Below are positions 28,111 to 37,539 of a stretch of DNA of 50,633 bases, in pieces. The DNA is from Gammaproteobacteria bacterium. Lineage in GTDB: Bacteria > Pseudomonadota > Gammaproteobacteria > Pseudomonadales > Oleiphilaceae. The notes beneath the pieces were generated by a model. The model had not been told where the DNA came from. It did no database searches and saw nothing but the letters and a program-made list of their open reading frames with translations. A program made the position numbers and the translations under genes. The stretch's first letter is position 1. Each line of letters begins with the position of its first letter. The stretch covers positions 1 to 50,633 of the forward strand of contig PDSQ01000011.1 in the NCBI GenBank assembly GCA_002747055.1, in the 5' to 3' direction.

Positions 28111-31068
28111 TTAACCTTGCTGTAGCAGACTTCTCAAATCAATAATGGCAGCATTCACCCGAGACAGGTAAGAAGCCATGGTCAGCGAATGGTTTGCCAA
28201 GGTGCCAAAACCACTCCCGTTCAATATCATCGGACTCCAAACAGTTTCCTGTGTGCTTTCCAGTTCAGTAATAATCTGACGTAAACTGACCAACGCATTT
28301 TTGTCTTGCAGTACCGACCTGAAGTCTATCTCGATAGCCTTCATGATATGAATCAAGGCCCATGCCGTTCCGCGAGCCTCGTAAAACACATTGTCAATCT
28401 GTAACCAGGGTGTCTTGATGTCTTCGACTTCTGCCCTATCGGTTGACTGTTTTGCATTCGCGTCGCCTGCCAAGGACGTATCCCACTGCCGCTTGCCAAC
28501 ACTCTGACTCAAGCGTTGCGACAAACTGCCCAAACGCGTTTCCACATTTTGCAACCAGTTGCGAAGATTGTCTGCCCGGGCATAGAACTGAGCATCTGCT
28601 TTCTGTGGATTGACCAAGCGCTGCAGGTAGCTCTGCAAGGCTTCGATACCTTGCCGATACTCACTTTCAGTAGCCGGAATTAACCAGCTCTTGTTATCGA
28701 AGTTGAATTGAGGCTCCGCCACTTTGAGGTCTTTGTCCTCGACAGACTGACTTTGCGACCGACTCATATCCTGACGGAATGCTCTCGCCAAATCTCTTAC
28801 CTGAATCAGCACACCATATTCCCAGTACTTAATGTTATCCAGCCAGATTCCGGGAGGAAAAAAATCGTTGCTGATATAGCCACCATTTTTATCCAGCAAC
28901 TTATCGGCGATCGTCACCAGAGTCGCTGTAGTCGCAACACCCACGGTATCTTCTGCAGACATTTCCTGCAACGCATTTTGTTTATTCTCGACTACCGAAA
29001 ACAAATCTGGGGGATAACTCCAAACCACCCCCAGTATCACCGCCACTAGCAAATAAAGCCCTAACACACCACCTATAATTTTTGGCAAAACACCACCTCC
29101 AAAATAATCCTGAATATCGTCCCAACGATCCTTACAAAATTCCACAAAAAGGTTTGCTGACATATATCCGCCTTTACACTCAATCACCTTTATATCCAGA
29201 CTGTGGGCAATCTGAATAACAGACTGGATATAAAACTTGTTCTCTCGATTGTTTTCCAACCCTTCCAGAAAATGGCGATCTATCTTAAGCCATCTGACCG
29301 GATATTTTTTCAAATAAGAAAACGGCAATGAAGACAAACCAAATTTATCCACCACCAGAGTACAACCCAAGCGCCTCGCCAAATCGAACCAGCCGGCAAA
29401 AGCCGTCGGTTTTCGTTGTACCACATATTCCGGTATTTCCACCATCAAACAGTGGGCGGCGGAGACATGAGCTGTCAAAAAAGCTTCGACCCACGCCACA
29501 AATCCATCGTCCAACGCCGACTCGGTACTAATCGATACCCCCAGATTCACTCCGCAATGCAGCGATTCATCCAACTCTCTAACTGCAAGAGAAACTACAT
29601 GCCGGTCAAATTCCGCCAACAAGCCAAATCGCTCGACCATTGGCATAAATATCCCGGCACTGACTTCCTTATCTCGAAGAACCAACCTGGCCAAAGACTT
29701 ATAATACAGAACCGGCTCTTTTGGGGCCAAAAAAACCGGTTGAAAATGCAGTGACACGCCAGATACTTGCAAAGCGTGGCGAATCGCTTGCCGCCACTCA
29801 CTACTCTGACCGATACCAGCACTAACCGATTCAACTGCGTTTTCGACGTACCTCTGCCAACCATTCGTGTGCTCATTCTGGGCCTTTCTCAACGCCATAT
29901 CGGCATTCGACAACAACACGCTGGCACCATGCCCAGACGCCGAAGCGATCCCGGCGTGAATAATATCGTCACTACACCATTCTTTTATCGCCGGCAATGA
30001 AACAACGTTTTGAATCACTGCACCCGCGATGCTTTCGGCCTTGGCATCTGCCAGGGCAGGCAAATAGACAACGAAATCGGCTCCCGTCCTCCGACCGATA
30101 AACACACCATCACAAGTCTTTACCCTGCTCACAATTTGTTCGGCAACAGCGCATAGAAGCGTATCCCCCGTATTCCGGCCAAACTGATTGTTGAACCCGG
30201 CAAAATCACGAACCTGAACAATAATCAAGTTACCGTTCGGAATCGCATCCCTGGAATCAAGCTCTGCAGTCAGTTGACGATCAAATTCGGCCCGATTTAA
30301 CAGCCCGGTCACCGGATCGAGATGCACTTCAGAACGCAAAAGGTCAATTTGTTCCATTTGCTCCCTGAAAATCAGTTGCAAACGATCCAGCATCAGGTTC
30401 ATGCTCTTCGAGACCCGAACCAATTCACTGGCTCCGGATTCCTCGGCTCGTATTGAAAAGTCACGATTGACCACGCCGTTCGCCAGCCTGACCATACTCG
30501 CTATCGGCCGAAGCGCTGAAGAGACAATAGCCAACAATGCCAGTATGGCTAACACAAACACAGACATAAACCATACCAGTTCGGCGACCATCGCCTGCCA
30601 CATTCGCTCATACGATGCACCTGGATTCACTTTCACCGAAACACTGCCAAGTCGATTCCAGCCCTTGACAACATCGGCCGAAGCAAGCGGGGCGTCCAGT
30701 TTTATAAGCCGACGATACCAGCCCGGAACCGTCTGCTGCGTCTTCTCGGCCTGCCGCACTATCCAGGCCTCGCCATTGGCATTCCAGAGAGTCACATGAT
30801 CGTAATAGCCACGGTCAAAAAAAGCGTCGATCATGGAACTGGCTGTCACCTCGTCACCTTTTTCCAATAAAGTTGACAAGGAGAGGCCAAGCGCCGTCGC
30901 TGCATCCTGGGCCTGAGTTTCAAGCTGTCCTTGCAAATAACGTTTTGCACTGACTACATTCAATACGAAGTTGCCGACAGTTAGCATCACCAGCAAACTA
31001 CCGACTGATATCACCAGGGTGTTTTTTAACGATCCAGGCCGCCTTGAGCGACCTTTAGCACCAGTCAT
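28111..31068 (-). CDS. LapD-like GGDEF/EAL receptor fused to a DUF2333 protein
   Basis: A 985-aa protein from ATG 31068 (AGGTGG upstream); the open frame extends 65 residues further without a start signal. Order: membrane helix (about 14-36), LapD/MoxY-type periplasmic domain (40-160), second helix (160-182), HAMP (180-232), GGDEF (about 248-405) with RTGADF in place of the GGDEF signature, and EAL (about 425-630) with YKSLARL and VDKFGLSS in place of EAL and DDFG. Both catalytic sites therefore look dead, as in c-di-GMP receptors such as LapD. The EAL domain stops at KVIE, before its last strand and helix, and continues in frame into a DUF2333 protein (636-985) with its own helix GGVLGLYLLVAVILGVVW. 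The DUF2333 start codon (29163) and its RBS-like AAAGGCGG are retained. No lapG or lapA is in the window. Confidence 0.8.
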   Translation of the reverse strand: MTGAKGRSRRPGSLKNTLVISVGSLLVMLTVGNFVLNVVSAKRYLQGQLETQAQDAATALGLSLSTLLEKGDEVTASSMIDAFFDRGYYDHVTLWNANGEAWIVRQAEKTQQTVPGWYRRLIKLDAPLASADVVKGWNRLGSVSVKVNPGASYERMWQAMVAELVWFMSVFVLAILALLAIVSSALRPIASMVRLANGVVNRDFSIRAEESGASELVRVSKSMNLMLDRLQLIFREQMEQIDLLRSEVHLDPVTGLLNRAEFDRQLTAELDSRDAIPNGNLIIVQVRDFAGFNNQFGRNTGDTLLCAVAEQIVSRVKTCDGVFIGRRTGADFVVYLPALADAKAESIAGAVIQNVVSLPAIKEWCSDDIIHAGIASASGHGASVLLSNADMALRKAQNEHTNGWQRYVENAVESVSAGIGQSSEWRQAIRHALQVSGVSLHFQPVFLAPKEPVLYYKSLARLVLRDKEVSAGIFMPMVERFGLLAEFDRHVVSLAVRELDESLHCGVNLGVSISTESALDDGFVAWVEAFLTAHVSAAHCLMVEIPEYVVQRKPTAFAGWFDLARRLGCTLVVDKFGLSSLPFSYLKKYPVRWLKIDRHFLEGLENNRENKFYIQSVIQIAHSLDIKVIECKGGYMSANLFVEFCKDRWDDIQDYFGGGVLPKIIGGVLGLYLLVAVILGVVWSYPPDLFSVVENKQNALQEMSAEDTVGVATTATLVTIADKLLDKNGGYISNDFFPPGIWLDNIKYWEYGVLIQVRDLARAFRQDMSRSQSQSVEDKDLKVAEPQFNFDNKSWLIPATESEYRQGIEALQSYLQRLVNPQKADAQFYARADNLRNWLQNVETRLGSLSQRLSQSVGKRQWDTSLAGDANAKQSTDRAEVEDIKTPWLQIDNVFYEARGTAWALIHIMKAIEIDFRSVLQDKNALVSLRQIITELESTQETVWSPMILNGSGFGTLANHSLTMASYLSRVNAAIIDLRSLLQQG

Positions 31069-31282
31069 CGAGTGAGTCCACCTGTGTTGTTGTTCAAGCC
31101 ATCCAGCCGCTGCCTGCGGGCCATGCCTAATGACAGCAATAGTACCAATAATACCAGAGCACAGAAGCGGCATGACTATCGTGTTACAGTTTTCGCAAGT
31201 AATTATTGAAATCGAGTGGCACAGTCTGACATTAAACAACCCGGTTAGACAACTAGACATCATGATTTGACCTGCCCTGCCT

Positions 31283-31310
31283 CAACGCTCGTGGATTAAC
31301 ACGAGCGTTG
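31283..31310. repeat. Perfect 11-bp inverted repeat
   Basis: CAACGCTCGTG (31283-31293) and CACGAGCGTTG (31300-31310) pair perfectly around the loop GATTAA. Neither strand has a T-run after the stem, so it is not a standard terminator. It stands between divergent transcription units. Confidence 0.7.
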
Positions 31311-31537
31311 AAAGACTCACGATGATAAGGAAATAAAAGCAAAGGTTCCGGTAGTGCTGTATAGACAGCTTGTCAAAACAGCATGCTGAAGCATTTGATA
31401 AGGATAAACTCCGCCAACTCATGTAGCGGCCCAAGCATGACGAGCGGTTTTACCGCAGTTGATACAGAAAGCGTTGGATACAGGTAAAGCGGCACTGATA
31501 ATCGCACGGCAGTGTAACCAAAATAATCAATCATTGT

Positions 31538-31605
31538 TTGCAATTAAGCACCACTTGCAATTAAATGTCATTCGCAATTAAATACTATTTGCCTAAATGC
31601 CCTCA
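31538..31605. repeat. Four tandem 17-bp units, GCAATTAA core
   Basis: Units begin at 31538, 31555, 31572 and 31589, exactly 17 bases apart. The core TTGCAATTAA is exact in the first two, TCGCAATTAA in the third and degenerate (TTGCCTAAAT) in the fourth. They lie 100-170 bases before the start of the ABC-NnrS operon. A row of binding sites for a regulator is the simplest reading. Confidence 0.65.
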
Positions 31606-31706
31606 CCCTGGTCACGCTTGCCTGCCCTACTTGGTAGGCGGTTTTAACCAGGTACCATCAATTTCCGAACCACGCACCTCAATATTGAACCACGGAGTTC
31701 CAATCC

Positions 31707-32714
31707 ATGTATAACATCAAATACAAAGGTTTTTGCCACATTGTAGCCGCCACTGTTTTTACGCTTTTTGCCGCTCCTTTAACATTCGCGGCTGTTGAGA
31801 AACTGGAAAAACTGACGTTTGCCGGGCCTTTCGCAGCGGTTTCCAATCCCATGATTCGGATGGTCGAAAGCGACGCGTTGCAGGATGTGGCAAAAAAAGT
31901 CGAGTTTCTGGTTTGGAAAGATCCGGATCAGATGCGGGCATTGTCACTGAACGGCGATACTGATTTTATCGCTGCCCCGACCAATGTCGCCGCCAACCTG
32001 TATAACCGGGGTAAGAAACTAAAATTTCTAACTGTTTCTATTTGGGGAATTATGTGGATGATGACACGCAACCCCGAGCTGAAAACCCTGGCGGATTTTA
32101 AAGATAAGGAGATTGCAATGCCATTTCGGGGCGATATGCCGGATCTGGTATTCCACGAAGTGGCAGAAAAACAGGGTTTGAACCCGAGCGAGGATTTTCA
32201 GTTACGCTATGTAAACAATCCGCTGGATGCGATGCAATTGTTGCTGATGCGGCGTGTCGATCACGCTTTGCTGATTGAACCTGCGATCTCCATGGCGTTA
32301 CGCAAAACCCGTTCTTTTCCAACAAAACTGATCGCTCCCAATTTGTATCGCACGGCCAACATGCAGGAAGAATGGGGCAAGGTATTCAACCGACCCGCCC
32401 GAATTCCGCAAGCGGGTATTGCATTGCTCAACGCTGAGTTGCCAGAACACGTTGTTGAACGCTTTATGCAAGAGCATGAGAAAGCGGTTCAGTGGTGTAA
32501 TGACAACCCGGATGAAGCCGGCAAGATAGTGGCAAAGAGAATCGATATGCTGACTCCCGAAGCCGTTGCCGATTCGATCAAGATCAGCCAGATCAAACAC
32601 GTATCTAGCAGAGAGGCCAAAAATGATCTGGAACATTTTTTTACCATCCTGTACCGACGCAAGCCAGCGTTGGTCGGTGGCAAGTTGCCTGATGACAATT
32701 TTTATTACCCTTAA
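31707..32714 (+). CDS. ABC transporter substrate-binding protein (NMT1/SsuA-like)
   Basis: A 335-aa periplasmic protein with a signal peptide (about residues 1-28, ending LTFA-AV). The mature part follows the two-lobed NMT1/THI5/SsuA pattern: LSLNGDTDFIAAPTNVAANLY, then LADFKDKEIAMPFRGDMPDLVFHEVAEKQG and LLMRRVDHALLIEPA. Ligands in this superfamily include sulfonates, thiamine precursors, taurine and nitrate. The fourth gene of the operon is nnrS, so a ligand tied to nitrogen oxides, copper or heme is conceivable but unproven. Confidence 0.85.
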   Translation: MYNIKYKGFCHIVAATVFTLFAAPLTFAAVEKLEKLTFAGPFAAVSNPMIRMVESDALQDVAKKVEFLVWKDPDQMRALSLNGDTDFIAAPTNVAANLYNRGKKLKFLTVSIWGIMWMMTRNPELKTLADFKDKEIAMPFRGDMPDLVFHEVAEKQGLNPSEDFQLRYVNNPLDAMQLLLMRRVDHALLIEPAISMALRKTRSFPTKLIAPNLYRTANMQEEWGKVFNRPARIPQAGIALLNAELPEHVVERFMQEHEKAVQWCNDNPDEAGKIVAKRIDMLTPEAVADSIKISQIKHVSSREAKNDLEHFFTILYRRKPALVGGKLPDDNFYYP

Positions 32715-32777
32715 ATCCGGCTGTCTGGTCGAACCAGTCAGTTCCGATAATACCTCAATTGGTTTTAGCTATATTCA

Positions 32778-33560
32778 ATGAAGGCATTTTTTCAAATTAT
32801 TGTCAATTTCCCCCGCTACCTATGGAGCGGCTGGGGAGCTGTGGCCAGCATTTTCCTGTTTATGGCGTTGTGGGAAGCTGGCTACATGGTATACGACCAA
32901 TTGGTTCTGCCGTCACCACAGATTACCTTGTCGCGATTATTGGAAATGATCAGGACTGAAGGCATTATGCAGGACGCTGAAATTACCCTAAAACGAGCCA
33001 TATGGGGCTTTCTGCTATCGGCATTGCTGGGTTCTGTACTGGGTATGAGTGCCGGGCTCTTCGTTACGGCATCGATCATGAGTCGGCCGATTATTACCAT
33101 GCTGACTGGTATGCCGCCAATTACCTGGATTGTACTGGCCATGATCTGGTTCGGTATGGGCGGCCAGACCGTCGTCTTTACAGTAGTGGTCACCTGTTTT
33201 CCGATTATCTTTGTCGGCGCTCTGCAAGGTACTCGCACTCTGGAAGGCAGACTGTCGGAAATGGCAGACAGTTTTCACACCCCGCTATGGATGCGCTTTA
33301 CGGATATTTATCTGCCCCACGTCTTCTCTTATCTGTTTCCCGCCTGGATGGCGGCGCTGGGAATGAGCTGGAAAATCGTGGTGATGGCCGAATTGCTTTC
33401 AGCCAATGACGGCCTGGGCGCGGCGCTGGCGATTACCCGCTCTCACCTGGATACCGCCGGGACGCTGGCACTGGTGGTATTACTGGTTGGTTCATTGTTG
33501 ATCGTTGAATATCTGTTGATGGAACCCATCAAGCGAGAGGTCGAGCAGTGGCGGGATTAA
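32778..33560 (+). CDS. ABC transporter permease
   Basis: A 260-aa inner-membrane protein with about six helices and a BPD_transp_1 fold of the SsuC/TauC type. The EAA-like coupling loop, about residues 150-175 (MADSFHTPLWMRFTDIYLPH), contacts the ATPase. It begins 63 bases after the binding protein, and its 3' end overlaps the ATPase gene by 13 bases. Confidence 0.9.
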   Translation: MKAFFQIIVNFPRYLWSGWGAVASIFLFMALWEAGYMVYDQLVLPSPQITLSRLLEMIRTEGIMQDAEITLKRAIWGFLLSALLGSVLGMSAGLFVTASIMSRPIITMLTGMPPITWIVLAMIWFGMGGQTVVFTVVVTCFPIIFVGALQGTRTLEGRLSEMADSFHTPLWMRFTDIYLPHVFSYLFPAWMAALGMSWKIVVMAELLSANDGLGAALAITRSHLDTAGTLALVVLLVGSLLIVEYLLMEPIKREVEQWRD

Positions 33561-34318
33561 ATACTGACAAAAACCCCAAGCGGGTTCTGAAAGTCGAGCG
33601 ACTGAGCCATAGCTTTGGCCCCTACAATGTATTGAAAAATATCAATTTTTGTCTGGAACAAGGTCAAGTTCTGTCTGTCGTAGGCCCCAGTGGTGGCGGT
33701 AAGACCACCCTGCTGCATTTATGTGGCAACCTTTTGGATGTCGCTGAAGGCTGTATCGAAAATCAGTTTGACAACACCGCATTCGCATTTCAGGAGCCGC
33801 GTCTGCTGCCCTGGCAAAGTACGCTGGATAATATTGCTTATGGCCTGAAAGCCCGGGGAATAAAAAAGCAGGAACGACTGACACGCGCCAGCGAAATTGC
33901 ATTGCGCTTCGGTTTGGAAAAAGGCGATCTGGTCAAGTTTCCGAAAGACCTCAGCGGCGGCATGCGTCAACGGGTATCCTTTGCCCGCGCCCTGGTGGTC
34001 GAACCCCAGTTATTGTTTCTGGACGAGCCTTTTTCCGCTCTGGATATTGGCCTGAAACAAGAATTACAACAGATACTTATCGAACAGGTTAACCATAAAG
34101 AATTGACCATACTGTTTATCACTCATGACCTGATGGAGGCTGTGCGCCTAAGTGATCAAATTCTGTTGTTAGCCACCGACCCCGGCAGAATTGTCCAGAC
34201 CTTCGCTATCGACCACCCGAAAACACAGCGTAACGATAGTTTTGTCTATGAAGAAACGGCAAAATTGCTGGCGCAGCCTCAAATAATCAAAACCTTTGGG
34301 TTAAGCTCCAATGCCTGA
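33548..34318 (+). CDS. ABC transporter ATP-binding protein
   Basis: A 256-aa ATPase with a GTG start inside the permease 3' end. Walker A is GPSGGGKTT, the Q-loop is AFQEPRLLPW, the signature is LSGGMRQRVSFARAL, Walker B is LLFLDEPFSAL, and the switch His is in FITHDLMEA. This arrangement is typical of SsuB/TauB importers. It overlaps nnrS by 8 bases (ATGCCTGA), so all four genes are likely translated together. Confidence 0.95.
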   Translation: MAGLNTDKNPKRVLKVERLSHSFGPYNVLKNINFCLEQGQVLSVVGPSGGGKTTLLHLCGNLLDVAEGCIENQFDNTAFAFQEPRLLPWQSTLDNIAYGLKARGIKKQERLTRASEIALRFGLEKGDLVKFPKDLSGGMRQRVSFARALVVEPQLLFLDEPFSALDIGLKQELQQILIEQVNHKELTILFITHDLMEAVRLSDQILLLATDPGRIVQTFAIDHPKTQRNDSFVYEETAKLLAQPQIIKTFGLSSNA

Positions 34319-35525
34319 CAACCATCCGGACAATATCAACAAACCGCTACAAGTTATTCTCGCCTATGCGTTCCGGCCCATGTTTATCCTGTTGCCTGTG
34401 TATCTGGCAGTGTCAATTGTTTTATGGGGGCTGGTCTGGTCGGGCAACTGGCCATTCCCGTTTTTACAAAATCCGTTGCACTGGCACATTTACGAAATGA
34501 TTTTCGGCGCCGCCAGCGCTGGTATTATCGGTTTTATACTTACCGCACTGCCGGAGTTTTACCCGGGTATTGGCCCGGTCAAAGGTAAAACTTTGGTCGG
34601 GCTGGCACTGCTCTGGATTATCGGTCGGCTGGCGTTCTGGCTGATCGATCTGCTCGGTATCCCTATCGTGGCTATGACCAACCTGCCTTTGCTGATCTGG
34701 CTGTTATTACTGACCGCCTGGCCAATTGTTACCGACCCGCTGCGTCGCCACCTGTCTCTGGCGCTGACATTGATTGGTCTATTCGCGATTCAATGCTGGT
34801 TTTTTCTGGCTGCCGCTGGCTGGACGCAAGACGATCCGGTGGCCATCCTGAAAGTATCGCTAGGCGCATTTATGATTCTGATTCTGCTGGCATTGCGGCG
34901 TATCAATACCGGTGCGGTAAATAAATACCTGGAAAACAACCATATTGACGAAACCTTTGTTGCCCGCCCGCCTTTTTACAATATTGCCATTGTCTGTGTC
35001 GCCCTGTTCACGCTAATCGAATATTTTCTGCCGTTCAGCCCGATTCTAGGCTGGCTCGGCCTGGCCGCCATGGCCGCCATTCTCAATACCTTGAACGATT
35101 TCTTTATGGAAAAAACCCGGATAGTGTTCAAGCCTTTTATCTATCCATTGATTCTTATTTTGCTACTTATGGCGACCGGTTACGGCACAATGGGTTTCGA
35201 CCACCTGTATAACGGTCTCTACGGCATCAATCATTTCCGCCATTTCCTGACCACGGGTGTTATCGGGTTGTCCTTTTATATGGTAATGGTCATTGTCGCC
35301 ACCGTTCACACCGGCCGTTCATTGCAGGCAAATATTTGGATTGATATCGGCGTATGGCTGATCATTGCCGCAACCCTGACCCGCACCATGATGCTTTTTT
35401 TTATCCAATACGCCAATCTGATGTATCTGGTCTCGGCATGGCTATGGGGTAGCGCATTCCTGCTTTATCTGGTGCGTTTTTATCCCGTTCTCAGCACACC
35501 CCGGCCCGATGGCAAACCGGGGTAG
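34311..35525 (+). CDS. NnrS family protein
   Basis: A 404-aa membrane protein with about 12 helices. NPLHWHIYEMIFGAASAGI followed by GFILTALPEFYPG near residue 55-85 is the characteristic NnrS start, with the conserved His and Glu. NnrS was described as a heme- and copper-containing membrane protein that lessens nitric-oxide and nitrosative stress, in particular damage to iron pools. Here it is the last gene of an ABC importer operon, not beside nir/nor genes. Translational overlap with the ATPase suggests a shared function. Confidence 0.9.
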   Translation: MPDNHPDNINKPLQVILAYAFRPMFILLPVYLAVSIVLWGLVWSGNWPFPFLQNPLHWHIYEMIFGAASAGIIGFILTALPEFYPGIGPVKGKTLVGLALLWIIGRLAFWLIDLLGIPIVAMTNLPLLIWLLLLTAWPIVTDPLRRHLSLALTLIGLFAIQCWFFLAAAGWTQDDPVAILKVSLGAFMILILLALRRINTGAVNKYLENNHIDETFVARPPFYNIAIVCVALFTLIEYFLPFSPILGWLGLAAMAAILNTLNDFFMEKTRIVFKPFIYPLILILLLMATGYGTMGFDHLYNGLYGINHFRHFLTTGVIGLSFYMVMVIVATVHTGRSLQANIWIDIGVWLIIAATLTRTMMLFFIQYANLMYLVSAWLWGSAFLLYLVRFYPVLSTPRPDGKPG

Positions 35526-35544
35526 CTAGAGCCAGCCCTTGACT

Positions 35545-36807
35545 TTAGGTGACTGTATCAAACACCTTTTTCACTTCATCGGCAATAATACTCAAGCCCC
35601 TGCTTACCATGTCTTCATCCTGCGAGTAGGTGATACGTAAGCATTCGTATTGATGAGGCCAGGAGGGATCGGCAAGGCCGGGGAAAAAGTAATCGCCGGA
35701 AACAACCAGAACGCCTCTTTTTTTCAGTCGCTCATAGAGGGATCGGCTGGAAATCGATAGTCCTTCAAGCCACAACCATAGAAACATGGCGCCTTCGGGC
35801 TTGTGAATTCTAAATGAGTATCCGTTCAATTCCTGCGCCAACTGTTTAACCGCCCTTTCTGCTTTGCCCTGATAAAACGGCTTGACGTGGTCAGCACATA
35901 ACTGGTCGATTTGACCGGTGCGTATTAATTCCGAGCCAAGCATAGAACCAAAACTGCCCGTCGCAAGATTGATAATGGCGTTGACTGAAGACACGGCCCG
36001 GACAACTTGCTCATTGGCAATGACTATCCCGGTTCGGGCAGCGGGTAAACCCAGTTTGGACAGGCTCAGGCAGAAAATGGTGTTCTGGTTCCAGATCGGC
36101 TGGGCAGATGAAAAAATCAATTGCGGAAACGGTGTGCCGTAGGCACCATCGATAATCAGCGGGATATTGTGTTGTTTCGCCAGATTATCCAGATGAGTGA
36201 TTTCATTGTCAGTCAGCACATTTCCGGTTGGATTGGTGGGCCGGGATACACAAATTGCAGCGACATTCTGGTCAATATCAAGCGATTCAAAATCGACGTG
36301 GTATTTAAACAGATAATCATCAATCAACTCTATGGACGGTTTGTTGGTCACAAAAAAATCGTCCGACAATCCAGAATCGGCATAGCCAATATACTCTGGA
36401 GCCAGCGGGAACATAATGCGTTTGGTCGAGCCATCTTCATGCTCGCCGGCAAACATATTGAATAGAATAAAAAAAGCTGACTGACTGCCATTGGTCAGTG
36501 CGATATTTTTATCAGTCAAACCCCAGTCATACCTGGCATTCAAATAGTTTACCAGGTGCTCGATAAACTCGAGTTCTCCCTGCGGCGGGTCATAGATTCC
36601 GGTCACTCTCCGGACAAGTTGCGCATCCTCTGCAATTTGTTTCATTCTTGCCTGAACAACAGTTTCTACCTCAGGAATCGAACCCGGATTACCACCTCCC
36701 ATCATAATCATATTGTCGCCCTTGGCGAGCGCATTGCCGAGGTCATCCATCAAGGAAATAATACCGGCATGAGAGGTAAATTTTTTGCCAAATCTGGACA
36801 GTTTCAA
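35545..36807 (-). CDS. avtA: Valine-pyruvate transaminase
   Basis: A 420-aa fold-type I PLP aminotransferase that makes alanine and 2-oxoisovalerate from valine and pyruvate, or the reverse. It is close to E. coli AvtA: LTNGSQSAFFILFNMFAG, FPLAPEYIGYADSGL, ICVSRPTNPTGNV and the PLP-lysine motif CLSLSKLGLPAARTG. The start is TTG 36807, supported by AGGAG 7 bases upstream. It closes a minus-strand group with yjaG upstream. Confidence 0.93.
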   Translation of the reverse strand: MKLSRFGKKFTSHAGIISLMDDLGNALAKGDNMIMMGGGNPGSIPEVETVVQARMKQIAEDAQLVRRVTGIYDPPQGELEFIEHLVNYLNARYDWGLTDKNIALTNGSQSAFFILFNMFAGEHEDGSTKRIMFPLAPEYIGYADSGLSDDFFVTNKPSIELIDDYLFKYHVDFESLDIDQNVAAICVSRPTNPTGNVLTDNEITHLDNLAKQHNIPLIIDGAYGTPFPQLIFSSAQPIWNQNTIFCLSLSKLGLPAARTGIVIANEQVVRAVSSVNAIINLATGSFGSMLGSELIRTGQIDQLCADHVKPFYQGKAERAVKQLAQELNGYSFRIHKPEGAMFLWLWLEGLSISSRSLYERLKKRGVLVVSGDYFFPGLADPSWPHQYECLRITYSQDEDMVSRGLSIIADEVKKVFDTVT

Positions 36808-36856
36808 AAAGCACTCCTGACTGCTAAACGTTTATCTAGATATACATAATAGTGTG

Positions 36857-37456
36857 TCAGTCGAGACAAATCCCGATATTACTGACACCTTTATTTTCAG
36901 CGAATTTGCGCATTTTTTTTATGAATTTCGCCGACGGAAAGCGTTTCATTTTTACCTGCCTGAAGCATTCTATCTGAAAATCCTGCTCCTGTTTTACCAA
37001 TGGGTGATGATCGAACAGGGCAACGAGATCGTTCTCGTCAATATTTGCGTCAGCCGTGTATTCGACAAACTCGGTCACTGTCTGCAAACTGCTTCGTGAT
37101 GCGTTTAAGGCTCGACGGTTGTCCGGGTTCAACCACGAATACAAAACCTGTTCGACCAGTTGGTAACAATGAATAGCCGGATAGACCCCATAAACATCGT
37201 ATCGATTCGGGTCGATCGCCAGCTCTTCCAGGCGCATCACTAAAACATCCGTCTGTTCTCGCGTTCTGTCATCTGCCGCCAATAATTCCCAGCATCGCGT
37301 GATTATCTCATGTAATTCATGGCCATTACCTTCACCCACCGCCTCGACAAACAACGCAAAATTGGGAAAGGCCCGTTGTGCCAATAACAAGACAAAAAGT
37401 GTTTCACGCCAACCTTTTAGCCTGGATAGACTGGTTTGCAATTGCCTGAAATTCAA
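36857..37456 (-). CDS. YjaG-family protein (DUF416)
   Basis: A 199-aa soluble helical protein. The central YGVYPAIHCYQLVEQVLYS and the C-terminal SNIGI motif match E. coli YjaG. Function is unknown. The start is TTG 37456, with GAGG 6 bases upstream; no ATG fits. Confidence 0.85.
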   Translation of the reverse strand: MNFRQLQTSLSRLKGWRETLFVLLLAQRAFPNFALFVEAVGEGNGHELHEIITRCWELLAADDRTREQTDVLVMRLEELAIDPNRYDVYGVYPAIHCYQLVEQVLYSWLNPDNRRALNASRSSLQTVTEFVEYTADANIDENDLVALFDHHPLVKQEQDFQIECFRQVKMKRFPSAKFIKKMRKFAENKGVSNIGICLD

Positions 37457-37539
37457 AGCTGACCTCTTTGGTTATCGGGTATCGATGGTTGGTTGATTTT
37501 GGTAACGTGATTTTACGGTATTTTAGCCTTGTTTAAGGT

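Larger units (their letters stand above)
31069..31706. other. Gene-free regulatory interval upstream of the ABC-NnrS operon
   Basis: About 640 bases without a supported gene. It holds a perfect 11-bp hairpin (31283-31310) and 17-bp tandem repeats (31538-31605), listed separately. The open frame extending the LapD-like gene to 31263 has no start signal and unusual composition. Confidence 0.5.

Noticed and set aside
31069..31263. 65-residue N-terminal extension of the LapD-like gene
   Set aside because: No ribosome binding site, and the predicted first membrane helix follows the internal ATG at 31068 in the usual way.
31538..31605. CRISPR array
   Set aside because: The period is only 17 bases, with no distinct repeat and spacer of CRISPR length and no cas gene.
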